Shown in pieces: positions 46,630-59,012 of a stretch of DNA of 64,000 nucleotides. Each line of letters starts with the position of its first letter. Position 1 is the stretch's first letter. This DNA is from Maea johnstoni (Eukaryota > Annelida > Polychaeta > Spionida > Magelonidae). Made by a program: the position numbers and the translations under genes. Where the stretch lies: positions 20,661,248-20,725,247 of the forward strand of contig OZ012694.1 in the NCBI GenBank assembly GCA_963942565.1. Direction: 5' to 3'. The notes beneath the pieces are model-generated. The model did no database searches, was not told the DNA's origin, and worked only from the letters and a program-made list of their open reading frames with translations.

Positions 46630-49600
46630 CTGAAAGTAAGTGAGGAAAAAACGATCAATTATCAACAGTACCAACGGATGATCTTCCACTAGCCATGATG
46701 CTGAGGAGACCTAAGAACAAACATTCAGATTCCACTATTCTCTTTGAATTTTTAATTTTGTCTTATAACTTATTCTATTTTATTTACCTGTAAAACAATG
46801 TTATCATTGTTCAGATTTTACTTTTTTTCTTTTAACTTTTATATTTCTCTTTGAACTTATCTTATTCTATTTACATGGAAAAATATTTTATCTTTGAATT
46901 TTTAAATTTATCCTGAAAATCATTTAACTCGAATTCTCTGAAATAAGAAATGTTCTTTTGTTCATGAGGTTCACTCAATAAACAGATTTATGCAAATATT
47001 CAGAATTTATTTCAAGAAGGGCATATTTGCGAAATAGAAAATAAACTTATTTCTAAGCCAACATTGTTATAGAAAATTTTAAAGTTAACTTCAATCCTCT
47101 TGGTAAGAAAAAATGAAATAACTAAAGAAAACAATAGATTGACATTTTTTTGTCTAAAATGATTTCTACCCATGAAACACATATTCAAACAAGTCTTTGA
47201 ATCAAACTTTTAAGGAAAAAAATTCAATATTTGTCAAGGCATTTTCTTTTTCGAATATCAAATAAAATGGTGCATACTTTCCCGAATTCAGGTCTCCCCA
47301 ACTTCCTGTCACGGTCATCTCGACACTGAAAGTGTTAATAAAAGACAATAGAGGGCAGCACCAACTATATTTGACCTTCACCTTGGCAATGTGTATAGAA
47401 TAGTAATTGATCACTCACAATTAACAAATAATATATTCTACAAAATGGATTGCCATTTTTTGCATTCATAACATATTCCAAATGGCATATTTACAAGGAA
47501 CATTTTATTCATCACAAGAAAAAGCTAACATGTTTGAAGTCAGAAAGTGGGTTAAGCCAGGAGTGAGATTTTGTGATGCAGATGTTGTCTGTTATCAGGT
47601 TAGCAAATAATCCAACATGTTAAGTAAGATCCACCCCCCGTCCACGCTTTTAAACATTCTCTGCTTGTGTCTAAGAAGCAGTAGAACATTTTCCTATAGA
47701 CTAAATGGTTAGATTTATTTATCAATTGTGATAGATATATTTCCAAGCATTTAGCCAAAGCTGACAATAGGCAGCTTTTTTTAGAGAGATCAGAAAATGG
47801 CACCAACTAGGGAAACCCATTCCATATCTATTTTTAGGTTCCTGACTCAAGAACAATTAGTTTCCAAGAAATGACAGAATTATGTGGCCATCTCTCTCCC
47901 TTGTATTCCCGGGACTATAACAATAGCAGATTTCTTTTTTCTATTATCTCATTCAAGGTCTTAGTCAGCATCATGGCTCTAACATCTAATGAATGAGAGA
48001 AAAGATTGATGAAATTCCATTAAATCTTATAAGACAATCAAACCTATGAGCGTGCAAAACTGAACTCTAGATACAGAAATAACATGTGAGGTTGAGAGAG
48101 AATACATGAGGTTACTAATTATTCATGACATCCTTGCCTTTAATGCCCTTAAAAGGCTTGACTGTTTTGCTAATATATATCTCACAAAAGAATACTTAAA
48201 TAATACTTGTGAAAGGTAAACCAACCACCCCCTCTTAGTCTCTTGCATACGCATTCTTTATTTCTAAAATAGCTCCAAAAGTATCACAGACCCATGTAAT
48301 ACTTTTAATCCTTTCGCATCCTGATCGAGTGTGTCCATGATCTGACAATTTCAAACATAACCCTTCGAATAGGCCAATATTTGGCAGAGGAATATCGGCA
48401 GAGGAATCATTACATCCTACAGGATTGACAACTTTCAGTCTAAATTTTCTCAAGACATCGTTTTATTATCCAGATATGGCCATCTGCATCGGATCATCAG
48501 TAATTCCAGAATTGAATGAGTTGAGAGGAGTACTCTGCATGGATGGTTTACAATTCAATAAGATTAATGTACCGCTCCAAGAATATGATTAAAGTAGTTC
48601 CACTTACTCATGAGCATGCATATCTTTCTGGACTGCTGCGCGACTCCTGCAAGTAAAGAAAATTGATATAAATACGCTGCAAAAAAAAAAAGTTCCCAGG
48701 TCTTCCTGCTGATAATGTTGTAGATTTCCATAAAACACTTAAAATAAGCACCAACTTTACAGCTATCAGTCTCACCTAGTATATGGCAAGGCATGTAAGA
48801 AAGTTTGCAGTAACCTAAGTTAAATGGATTTTTTTTTCTTCTAAAGTTCTTCTAAACGTGCCCAGTTTTTCCGGGGAACTATGGCTTTCCTTCACCAATA
48901 AGCAACTGGCAAGTCAGAATTTAACCCATTAGCACTCAGAGCGGCCAAAACAGGCCTGACAATTTCGGAAATAGTTTTCTAATGAAAGCTATTTTTGAAA
49001 AATATTTGAAGGAGGAATGTTGACCAGAAGTCAAACAACAACTCTCCTTCAAATATTTTGTGAATGTTTGCTTTATTCCTGAGTTATTTTCAAAAGTACG
49101 AAAGTAGCAGACGATACTTTTTAGAGGAACTCTGAGTGTAAATGGGTTAATATCAATTTAGCAGAAATATTAACGCTTGCTAGAGGCAAGTAAGAAAGTT
49201 GCCATTGACTTCAGATTGTTATCATTTGGATGCCTCAAGTTGGGCAGGCATGGAGTAACATCTAAGGTGATGTTTTGCTGATATATCTGTGACCATGGTC
49301 TTAGCCAGCAGGGCGTCTGGGTGCCTTTTTGGACACCCAAACCCATAAAAAGAACAAATCAGGACACCCAATTTTTTTTGTGTCGAATTTCTAAAAAATC
49401 TCAATCTCAAGCTTATAATTGAATTTTTTCATCTCCTTATTATTCCCATGACATTGTTTGATGTTATCATGCCTTATTTTGATGAATTCATACATGTTTA
49501 TGGTTGAAATATAAGTATATTGTGATCCCCCTTATAAATTTGGACGCCCAAAAATTTCACAACTGCCAATTTTAGGCACCCAATTTCTAAATCCTGGCTA

Positions 49601-51574
49601 AGACACTGTCTGTGACCAAAGCTAATTTTTCAAATTTGTGATGGAGAAATTTCCACGAAACCTAACCCAGATCTTTCCTGGAAGTATTTTGAAAATCCAT
49701 GGTTTATTTCCAAGTAACTTTCACACGTACTCATAGTCCAGATTGCTCTTCCATGCTTGTAGCACTGGAAAATGCCCTCACAATTTGGAAAATATCTTAG
49801 TGATCATAGCATCTTTCAGAGAATATTTCGAATAGAAATGTAATTCAGAACCAAACCCACAACTCTTTTTTAAAATATATATTAGGAATTTCCGCTTTGT
49901 TCCAAAGTTGTTCGAAAAAAGTATAAAAGGTCTAGACGACACACTTCATGGACATCTCCAGGCATAAATAATTTAACCCATTAATGCTTATGAGTTACTC
50001 TTGAAAAAATGTCGTCTGTGTCTTTGATACTTTTGACAATAACTTAGAAATTAAGAATGCTTTTAGAAAATATTTGAAGGAGACTTGTGAGAAATGTTTA
50101 GATAAACATTTCCACTTCAAATATTTTCCCAAATATGCTTCTAGATGAAATATTTCACCACAGTTATCAGGCTGTTTTGGCCGCTCTGAGTATTAATGGG
50201 TTAACCCATTAATGCTAAGGAGTTACTCTTGACATTGTCGTCTGGACCTTAGATACTTTTGACAATAACTTGGAAATTAAGAATTATTTTACAAAATATT
50301 TGGAAGAGAGTTGTTAATAGTGTTCACACAACCATTTTTTCCTTCAAATGCTTTTCCTAAATATGCATTTGCCTATAAGATTTCGCCAAATTGTCAGGTT
50401 GCTTTTGGCTGCTGTGAGCATTGATGGGTTAATGTCAATATCAATCCTACTAAACAGGGATGAGGATTGTGGTCCTCAAAGGAATTTGAGGATGGACTGG
50501 TCGTAATTCTGCCTCCAATTATACATTCAACCCTTTCATGCCCAGAGAAAACTACCAGTACAACTACAGAGTTGTACTGCTAGTTCAGGTTTCTAAATCA
50601 ACCCATTCATGCATAACCCTCCCAGTGCTGAGGCTACTTTCGTCCAAAGCACAAGGACAAATAGGGTACTCATCTGAGTGTACTCAGCGAGAGCTATCTA
50701 ATGAATACCAACATGACATGGTTTAGATGGTTTTCAAATATCGTCGCGACTTTGTGCTTGGGAAGAAAGTAGCCGCAGCATTGGAAGGGTTAAGCAGCAT
50801 GATGAATTTATCATAAGGGACCGAGGGGTATTGTATTCCTGTGAACAAAGGATGGTCAAATATCGCCAATAATTTGCTCTTAGAGAGGGAAAATTTGCAT
50901 GTTGGTTCGACCCAGTGGACACTCTGTTTAAAAGGACTGAATCAGGCATTACACATACCCATCAGTACATCATAGCGTACATGACTGCAGTTCATAAGTC
51001 ATTACATCAAGATCATACTCTTAAGGAGTGTAGTAGGTTTCGGACGACGATCATAGACTGGCGACAACCAATCAGATTAGGCCCTCAGTCAACCATGACA
51101 GGCAAGTGCATTCGTATCGCTGCCAGAATTTCTCGATGAACTGATCAAAATTTGCTATGTCAGTCAGGAATAAATTTGATTTGGAACTTCAATAGAAAGT
51201 GACAAATATGAAAATAAATCTTTTCAAGAATAGAAATACAGTAGGACATCTCGAAGTGACCACATCTCTAAGTTGACCACGACTCTAACTTGACCACATT
51301 TTGCCAGTCCGAACAAACTTTTCCTAATAGTTTTGTAGTGAAGGAAACCTCTCTAAGTTGACCAGCTGATCACACAGGTGGTCACTTTAGAGATATTCAT
51401 GCACTGTATGTGACAAGGCCACAATCAAACTGATTTACTGGGTCAAAACAGTAAGTCAATTGATTGGTTACAAACAGAACACAGGAATCAGATCTAAACC
51501 TTATAACTAGGACACATGTATATAAGTATGTGTGTATGTACGTGTGTGTGTATGTATGTATGTATGTATGTATG

Positions 51575-51608
<34 letters not shown>

Positions 51609-54011
51609 CGTATGTATGTTTGTGCATGCATGTATGTATGTATGTATGTATGTATGTCATGTCAGTGCATGAATGTGTGTGCATATATATGTATGCATGT
51701 ATGTATATATGTATTTATGTTTGTGCATGCATGCATGTATGTATGTATGTATGTATGTATGTATGTATGTATGTATGTATGTATGCATGTATGCATGTAT
51801 GTATGTATGTATGTATGTATGTATGTATGTATGTATGTATGTACAAACAATACTGCTATATATATGTGGGTGTGCATGCCATGTTTGCGTATATATAAAG
51901 CAACTGAAGGTAACTTTTATCAAATATTTGATACGCTTCAATTTACCAATATCTGTGACAGACACAAATAAGTTAGAAAAGACTAATGTACTCCTTATAA
52001 TAGTCAAGCATTGAAAAATGCTCTTATTTCTCATCTATATCAAGCAGAACAAACACAGTAGAAAAACCTACGTAAATTGATCTGCGGGCCGGTCTTTTCT
52101 AGTAGCAGTAGTCCTGCCAGAAGATAAAATAACATGATCAATTAAATCCAATTTTTTAGGGTTATTTGGAAAATCAGAACATCACAAAGTCACATCACCA
52201 TGGAGTTACCATGACGATTAATTGTACACTCTTGATCATCAAAACTCTGTACTGTACAAGCACATACTTTGATCGATTAAGTCATATTCATTTAATCAAC
52301 GTTGGTTTTAGTATTGCCTTCTTAACTTAAACAATGGTTACAGGAACATGCATATAATTTCAATGCATGCAAGTAATACAATAATCAATTGATAACATTT
52401 TTCCATGGTGACTGTCCTTACAAAAATCATATACGTAAAATATCAAGGAAAACAATTTGAATTTTGATACATCTGTGCACTTTGAAGAACATAATGAGAT
52501 TAGGTCATAAAATGCTAATTTTGCTCTTGTTTGAATGACGGTTATTCAAAGATAAAACAACAGAGTTTCAAACAAACAAGAGTGCACTGTCTCTGGAGAA
52601 ATTCTCACCTGTTTTCTTCAATCTTTTGTCGTTTTCGCTTCTTTTCGTCCTCAGTGAGGATGTATTCCTTCCTCATACCAATTTCAAAGCACTTTTTTAA
52701 GCGACAGCGCTTGCAGAAGCGTCTGTTAGAAATGTCCATCTTACATTTCTCATCATACGGACATTTGAAATAATCCTAAAAAAGAGTAAGTATATTCGTT
52801 TGGTGAAGGTTAAGAATAACACCCATGATGAATTTCATTAGTAGGGATTGGCACGTTTAAAATTTTTGCAATACGATTCACTATGGATATTTCCTTAACG
52901 ACAATATCTTAACGATATTCTTAACGATACGTCCTCCCTCTCAGAGACTTGATTTTGTTAGATTTTCCACTGTCGACTTTTCCAAATATTTTGCCAATAA
53001 ATAACCATCTGCCTTCATGTGGAGATGTCTGAGTAGCAGTTAAGTCAATTTGGTATTGTTAAAATGTATCAATAAAACAAATCTTAAACCATTCGGTACT
53101 TATATATAGTACTATTTAATATCAATATTTATTTTGTATCAAATACCAGTACCAATCCCTACTGATAATAGATGAAACATGTATCTACAGGAGAAAAAAC
53201 AAGAACAAAAAAGATAAAGAATACAAACTTATTAGGAACATGCGGTACTAAATATCCAGGGGGCGCCATGTGTCTAATTGAGTTATAACATAATATAATT
53301 TGTTTGAATGAGTTTGTATCTCTGACTAGCAGGCAAGTGCGGCAAACTTACTAATGCTTATAAAATGGTTATTTTAGTTACATATACTTAAATGAAAATT
53401 TGTCTTCTTCAATAAACAATGTCTTCATTTTTCAAATATTCCCATAGAGAAAATGTGGAAAAATGTCAGCCTGCCAAGATATCATGGTCCTTAAAAGAAT
53501 TCTACTGACACTGAATATCCTCTGAAAAGCCTTTGTGTTATGTGTTATTCCAAAGTAAATACACATGTAGTGTTTTCATTGATATCAGATCTAGATCCAA
53601 AAAGATGATACAACTAAAAGGGACACAAACTTACCAAACCTTTGGGTGCATTCCTACGGAAGAATGCTTTACACGATTCACAAGAAATGGCATCAAAATT
53701 ATATCCAAGAGCGCGATCGCCACAAACCCCGCAGATTTTATCCTCTTTGTTTTTCCTCATACGATTGGCCGAGCTCGATATCCCAGAATCTCCGCCCGAG
53801 TTGGAGAAACTGGGCGAGATACTGGAGAGACTCGAGGGAGTGAGATTCCCAAGGTCGTAGGGGTCGACCTCCATCTTGATTTGAGGATGGGGGTGGGGGA
53901 AAAGCGCTGCTCCGTGTAAGGGATCCAGGGTGCTTGCTGGGTGGGGTATCACAGCATCAGAGTAGTAATCCAGCTTGAATGGAGGGATTTGAAGGCTCGC
54001 GCCTCTCTCGC
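45855..54011 (-). CDS. NR1J/HR96-type nuclear receptor, five exons, 5' end missing
   Basis: A ligand-regulated transcription factor; HR96 relatives (DHR96, DAF-12, NHR-8) bind sterols or lipophilic xenobiotics and act in the nucleus (family knowledge). Exons on the minus strand: 54011-53635, 52775-52609, 52113-52072, 48646-48608, 46629-45855. Zinc finger 1 reads CGVCGDRALGYNFDAISC, ESC; the P-box ESCKAFFRRNA is the HR96-group type, not the EGCKGFF of VDR or RXR. Zinc finger 2 reads CPYDEKC with RRFCKRCRLKKC. The ligand domain has AKKIKSFKLMPQSDQISLLK and the AF-2-like PLMQEVLDL. Exon phases (0, 2, 2, 2) join cleanly. The N-terminal exon with the start codon is not found; exon 54011 starts two bases into a split codon. 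Confidence 0.92.
48608..48646 (-). CDS. Candidate hinge microexon 2 (39 nt)
   Basis: Acceptor TTTACTTGCAG, donor GTAAGT, phase 2 in and out. It would add SRAAVQKDMHAHE before LIRELERQG. Strong splice sites and exact phase make it more convincing than microexon 1. Because both are phase 2, either could be skipped without a frameshift. Confidence 0.65.
   Translation of the reverse strand, partial: ESRSSPERYACS
48925..49146 (+). mobile_element. piggyBac-type MITE P1
   Basis: 222 bp between TTAA (48921-48924) and TTAA (49147-49150). Starts CCCATTAGCACTCAGAGCGG and ends GAGTGTAAATGGG. It lies in the nuclear receptor gene's hinge intron. Confidence 0.84.
49294..49608 (+). mobile_element. hAT-type MITE H1, complete
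   Basis: 315 bp, from CATGGTCTTAGCCAGCAGGG to CCTGGCTAAGACACTG. Flanks 49286-49293 and 49609-49616 are both TCTGTGAC, a perfect 8-bp target duplication. Interior is very close to the outer copy at 763-1407. Confidence 0.92.
49977..50200 (+). mobile_element. piggyBac-type MITE P1, first of a pair
   Basis: 224 bp. TTAA at 49973-49976 and 50201-50204; starts CCCATTAATGCTTATGAG and ends CTGAGTATTAATGGG. Confidence 0.88.
50205..50428 (+). mobile_element. piggyBac-type MITE P1, second of a pair
   Basis: 224 bp, the same length as its neighbour, with which it shares the single TTAA at 50201-50204; right TTAA at 50429-50432. Same orientation. Confidence 0.88.
50616..50789 (-). mobile_element. P2 MITE, internally shortened
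   Basis: Starts CCCTCCCAGTGCTGAGGC after ATAA and ends GCATTGGAAGGG before TTAA at 50790-50793. Confidence 0.68.
51530..51845. repeat. (GTAT)n tetranucleotide microsatellite
   Basis: About 315 bp of GTAT with GCATGCAT interruptions, in the nuclear receptor hinge intron. Confidence 0.97.
52072..52113 (-). CDS. Candidate hinge microexon 1 (42 nt)
   Basis: Acceptor TCTTCTGGCAG, donor GTAGGT, phase 2 in and out. It would add TTATRKDRPADQFT after KIEENR. The phase fits both neighbours and the peptide is hydrophilic, as hinges are, but sequence conservation is not checkable here. Confidence 0.55.
52609..52775 (-). CDS. Nuclear receptor exon: zinc finger 2 and T/A box
   Basis: Acceptor TTTTTTAG, donor GTGAGA. 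DYFKCPYDEKCKMDISNRRF, then CKRCRLKKCFEIGMRKEYIL and TEDEKKRKRQKIEEN plus two bases. The KKRKRQK stretch is a likely nuclear-localisation signal. Confidence 0.95.
52840..53163. mobile_element. hAT-like MITE with GTAGGGATTGG ends
   Basis: Inverted ends AGTAGGGATTGGCAC at 52840 and GTACCAATCCCTACT ending at 53163, with internal CTTAACGATATTCTTAACGA typical of hAT MITEs. The target duplication is not clear. It lies in the intron between the two DNA-binding-domain exons. A related end (GTAGGGTTGGATAC) occurs at 56091. Confidence 0.68.
53635..54011 (-). CDS. Nuclear receptor exon: A/B domain and zinc finger 1
   Basis: Acceptor TTTTAG before 54011, donor GTAAGT after 53635. Reads ERGASLQIPPFKLDYYSDAV, then a Pro/His-rich stretch, a Ser-rich SSLSSISPSFSNSGGDSG and KEDKICGVCGDRALGYNFDA to FFRRNAPKGL. 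The frame is open to the acceptor, and there is no in-frame ATG that looks like the true start. Confidence 0.92.
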
Positions 54012-55009
54012 CTAAAATAAAATAAAATCAGAGAATTTGTAAAAAATCAATATTTTAAGAATTTGCAAAAGGTAGCAAAAAATTAACAAATGATTAATAT
54101 TTCTAAATGCATTCATCTCAAGGTTTTGCAGCAAAAAATTAACAAAAAAAAGATCAGAGCATATGTAAAATACAGTGAAAAATTAAATCATCAATAATTT
54201 TAGAATTTCCAAAGGCAGCAAAAATCACACAAAATAAACAACAGACAAATTTGTAAAATAAAATCATCAATATTTCAAGAGTTTGCAAAAGGTAGCAAAC
54301 AATTAACAAATGATTAATATTTCTAAATGCATTCATCTTAGAGGTTTATCATATTATTTAGAGGAAAATATCTCTGAAATCTATTCAGTAGGATCCAGAA
54401 AACATCAGTGCTACTACAAATTGACAGGGAACATGGCACAAAGCATGTTTCTGAATTAGTAAGAGATAGAGACCGCATCTCCCCAAAATATAAAGGAAAG
54501 CATGTAGCAATTGATGAGAAATGGGAAATTTAGGATAAATTGTGATGGAATCATGAAGATGCCAAACTGATCTTGAATTTAAGGGGTTGATTTACTCAAC
54601 ACCAGGCCATATCACACTTCCATGGTGTAAGAAAAAAAAATTCTGCTATTCTTGAAGTGCACCAATTCATTTCAGCATCAAAACACCCACTTAAAAATCT
54701 TACATAAACCAGTTAATGAACCTTTTAAACATAACATTACTAATAACTCCATGGGCATGCTTCTGGCAATCTCTTGAAAAGAAAATAGAAATATCAACTC
54801 TCCACAAACTATATACAATATTCATCCCAGAACCTTTTGTGAACATAATACATATAAAGAGTCCACAAAATTTATGAAACCCACCTTGGAACATATCCTT
54901 TCTAAAATGAGCCTCAGAACATAATTTCTCTACAGACTCCACAAGAACACCCAGCAAACCTTCAGATATTGGAGTTTTAAAAAGAGCGAACCTCCAAGCC
55001 CAATAGTCA

Positions 55010-55209
55010 NNNNNNNNNNNNNNNNNNNNNNNNNNNNNNNNNNNNNNNNNNNNNNNNNNNNNNNNNNNNNNNNNNNNNNNNNNNNNNNNNNNNNNNNNNN
55101 NNNNNNNNNNNNNNNNNNNNNNNNNNNNNNNNNNNNNNNNNNNNNNNNNNNNNNNNNNNNNNNNNNNNNNNNNNNNNNNNNNNNNNNNNNNNNNNNNNNN
55201 NNNNNNNNN
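55010..55209. other. Assembly gap (200 N)
   Basis: About 200 N in the upstream intron or flank of the nuclear receptor, next to a GAT-rich tract. Part of the missing 5' exon could be hidden here. Confidence 0.98.
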
Positions 55210-55320
55210 GATAATGATACTACTAACCATTTTACAACTAGTGACCATATAGATGATGATGATTATTATTTTGATGATGAAGAAAATGAAACAACTACTA
55301 TATAAATGACAAGGCCGAAG

Positions 55321-55352
55321 ACATAGATGATGATGATGATGATGATGATGAC

Positions 55353-55388
<36 letters not shown>

Positions 55389-55405
55389 AATGATGATAAT
55401 GATGA
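55321..55405 (+). repeat. (GAT)n microsatellite
   Basis: About 28 GAT units, 110 bp after the N gap. Confidence 0.95.
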
Positions 55406-56309
55406 TGCCCTTGCCACCCGACAATAGTGAGCTTTATTGGTGATAACACTATCTAATGACGTAGAAAATTCCGCTGATTACATGGCAGATTATTGTGATG
55501 AAATAGACAAGTAGGGAGATAAAAATGGCCGTAAAAAATCGGGAAACTGATTATGAACCACAAGAAATGTCAATATTCTAACATAAAAACAGCAGCGGCC
55601 ATTTTTCTCGGATACTGTCTTGCCTCAGGAAGCTTTAGGTGTCGCTGCGTTCTCACTGTCTCGCAGCCTGCCTGTCTCGCTCGTGGTGATTTTCTCATGA
55701 ATTCGCTACAACATCAGCATCGCTATATACGCCCACGCATAACTGCATCTGCAGGCAAGCATTACGGCTACTCGGCTGAGCAGAGCTGGTGAAAAAATGG
55801 AGCGAGGTTTTTCGCTTTCCATATTCTCCATCCATTAATATACTCCCAGCGTCAAGAAATCTTGTCTGAGAGCACAATATCGTAAATCAACGTCATGGAT
55901 TTTTTTGCAGGCGATTTGTCTCTGTTCATTAAGTGAAATGAAGACTTGATATGATAACTCATATTCAATATTTCATCTTCTACTCCTCCTATTACTGTCA
56001 CAATACATTAGACATCAAGGTATAACTGCCCCTGTCTTAATCATCCACCCTACCTGTGAGATGAGCAGGCCTCAGTTTTCTATATGTGAGAGTAGGGTTG
56101 GATACTGTTAAGAGGTTCCAGTATTGGTATATTGGTATTGTTTCAAAAAGTACCATATCATACCAAAGGCTTATGAATTCTACCGCTTCATTCCTTAATG
56201 GTATACTAACCACTGTAAAGTTATCATTTATAAGGGATTGTCCAGGATTCTAAACATGACTATTCACAACAAAAGTATATGATAATAATGCAATAATTGT
56301 TAGTGCTGT

Positions 56310-56557
56310 TAACAGTACCATTAAAACACCACAAAGGTAAAAGGTAAAGGTATTGTATCCACCGAAGCGCTCACACAACCTTTCTCCCCTAGCAGGCCTG
56401 TACATACGGAAGCCCCAGAGCCACTGGCAGCATATAGCGCACACACTCTAAGCACTGCCTTAGTTATGCTAGGTACCCAGTTTGCAGCTGGGTAGACTGA
56501 AGCAATATGGAATAAACTGTACCATTAAAACACCATAAAGGTAAAAGGTAAAGGTAT
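56310..56557. repeat. 37-bp direct repeat 205 bp apart
   Basis: GTACCATTAAAACACCAC followed by AAAGGTAAAAGGTAAAGGTA occurs near 56316 and 56519. Nature unknown; it may bound an inserted segment. Confidence 0.6.
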
Positions 56558-56875
56558 TCGGTTTAGAATGGAATGTCATTATGGGGATATTACACATTAC
56601 AGCACATACCGTTTCATCAGTACCTATACCGTACCATACTGTTTCGTTCTTAGCGATATTCATCCCTATGTGAGAGAAAACTCAGACAAGACCAATATCT
56701 GTGAGACACAGATTGCCAGTGCACAAACATGTACATCTGAGAAGGCAAGGCTAAATTAGAAAGGCAATCCCTGCTAAAAGCTAAATTGTGTTCCATTTCC
56801 ACATTATTTTCAAATGTATTATAGATCCACCCAATACTCGAAGCCTGGAACTCTAAGCATAGATGGATTGAGTAT

Positions 56876-57045
56876 CATGATGGAATGTTAATATGGGGAT
56901 ATTGTACATTACATCATATCCCCATAACACCATGGAATGTCATTATGGGATATTGCACATTATGTTATACCCCCATAACACCCTGAAATGTCGTTATGGG
57001 GATATTAGAAAAAACACCATATTCCCATAACACCACAGAATTACT
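56876..57045. repeat. Short tandem hairpin repeat
   Basis: Three or four units of about 55 bp pairing TTATGGGGATAT with ATATCCCCATAAC, each with GGAATGTCATTATGG. A single unit recurs at 56570-56610. Confidence 0.75.
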
Positions 57046-57566
57046 TGATGGAACAGAGTGAAACGCATATCAATTAGAAGTCAACCTGCAACTCTCCTTT
57101 AAATATTTTGTAAATTCATGATTCATTCTTAAAAGCAGTCTGACGATATTGATGAAATCTTGCAGGCAAAGGCATAGTTACAAAAATATTTGATGGAGAA
57201 ATGTTAATCAAAACATTACCAACATAACTCCTTCAATTTCGTTAAAAAATCATTCTCAATTCAAAAGTTATTGTCAAGGGTACATAAAAAACCAGACGAA
57301 AATTTCTGTAAGAACTCTTGAGCATTGAGTTAAGTCATTTTGACATATATGACAGATCCAGACAGATCTTGCCAATGCATAAATGCAATACAGCCTGAGA
57401 CACTCCACTCAGCGGAAACTGATGTCCCTAGAGACCTTTACTATTCTATAGAAAATGACAGAAAATCTCATGCAATATGACATTTCCTATTTTCTCTTAT
57501 AACCCTATGAAGGCTTAAGAGTTTCCGATAGCAGACTATTTTGGTGAAACCTTACAGAACTTTCTG

Positions 57567-57672
<106 letters not shown>

Positions 57673-58081
57673 TATATATATACTTATATATTTGTAGAAA
57701 TATTTATCAGTTACCAATCTACAATTCTCTTTGAGTCTTTGGAGTACTATGTGAATGACAGCATTATTCCCAAGTTATTTAACATGGAATTCAATAGTCA
57801 GACAACACTTTCTGTGGCCACTTTAGACACAAATAGTTTTTTCCAGATATTGTGAGAAGATTTGACATATTGCCAAGCCCCCTTATCACATGAAAATCCT
57901 TCATATTTTCACACAGAAAATATGTCTCTTCATTATAAGTTAAACCCCTCAAACCCAAAAGTTATGCATCCTCCCGCGAAAGCATAACTTGTTATAAAAC
58001 ATTAACCCATTCATGATCCTATAGAAATAGTCACCTGGATCTCTGATACTTAGGAAAACTTTGGACTTTAACCCATTGGCA

Positions 58082-58293
58082 CTCAGAGTTCCTCTGGAAA
58101 GTATCGTCTGCTACTCTCATACTTATATAAATAACTTGGGAATAAAGCAAAAGTTCACAAAATATTTCAAGGAAAGTTGTTGTAAGGCTTCTAATTAACA
58201 ATTCTTCTTGAATTATTTTTCAAAAAATGATTCTGTTAGAAAAATATTATCAAAATTTTCAGGCCTGTTTTGGCCGCTGTGGGCGTCAATGGG
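58082..58293 (+). mobile_element. piggyBac-type MITE P1
   Basis: 212 bp between TTAA (58078-58081) and TTAA (58294-58297). Starts CCCATTGGCACTCAGAG and ends GCGTCAATGGG. Confidence 0.8.
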
Positions 58294-59012
58294 TTAAGAG
58301 GATTTTATTTGTTAGGGGAGATGTCAGTAATGTTCTGAATTATATTTCTCCTTCAAATCTTCTCCCAACTTTTCATCATAATTTTCAGGCTGCTTTTGAG
58401 TGCTGTGGGCATCAATGTGTCAGGCAACCTACGCCAAATATGTATAAACATGTATATGTAGAAGCATGTGTTAACCCATATATGCGTATGGCATCCCTTG
58501 ACAAAAATTGTCTGTATCAATAATAATTTTGTAAATAACTCAGGAATTGAGCAAGAAGGCAAAAAACATTTGAATGAGATTTGTCGGTAAGGTTCTGATA
58601 GCTATTTTCCTTCAAATATCTTTTAAAGTGTGCTTTCGTTAGAAAGGTATCACTTGAATAGTCAGACCTTTTCGGCGCGGTACATGCAAGCATATGTAAG
58701 CGGACCAGTTAGGTTGATTTCAGTTGGATAAATAGCGACCCTGTGCAAGAAAATAATACAAATCCAAGAGGAGCAAACAGCGCAGTCGACGGGGTTCGTT
58801 GAGCTGAAAGCGGCTACGAAGGTTAACACAAGTTATTTTTACAGTCGCCCCGGCAAGGTCAAGGTTAGAGTGGAACAATGGGGAAGACAGCTCTTACATC
58901 AAACGTCTGCTCCACAAACTGTGAGGCAAACGAGGCCCACCCTTCCCCGATAGCGTCACGCCACAGGCAGACATAGACAGATAGGGAGAAATTTAGTCAC
59001 TTTTTCTGCCAC

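Noticed and set aside
53533-53919. Plus-strand frames over the receptor's first visible exon
   Set aside because: Shadows of the minus-strand zinc-finger exon.
58270-58450. Pair of TTTTGGCCGCTGTGGGCGTC-like motifs as a coding exon
   Set aside because: They are the right ends of worn P1 MITEs.
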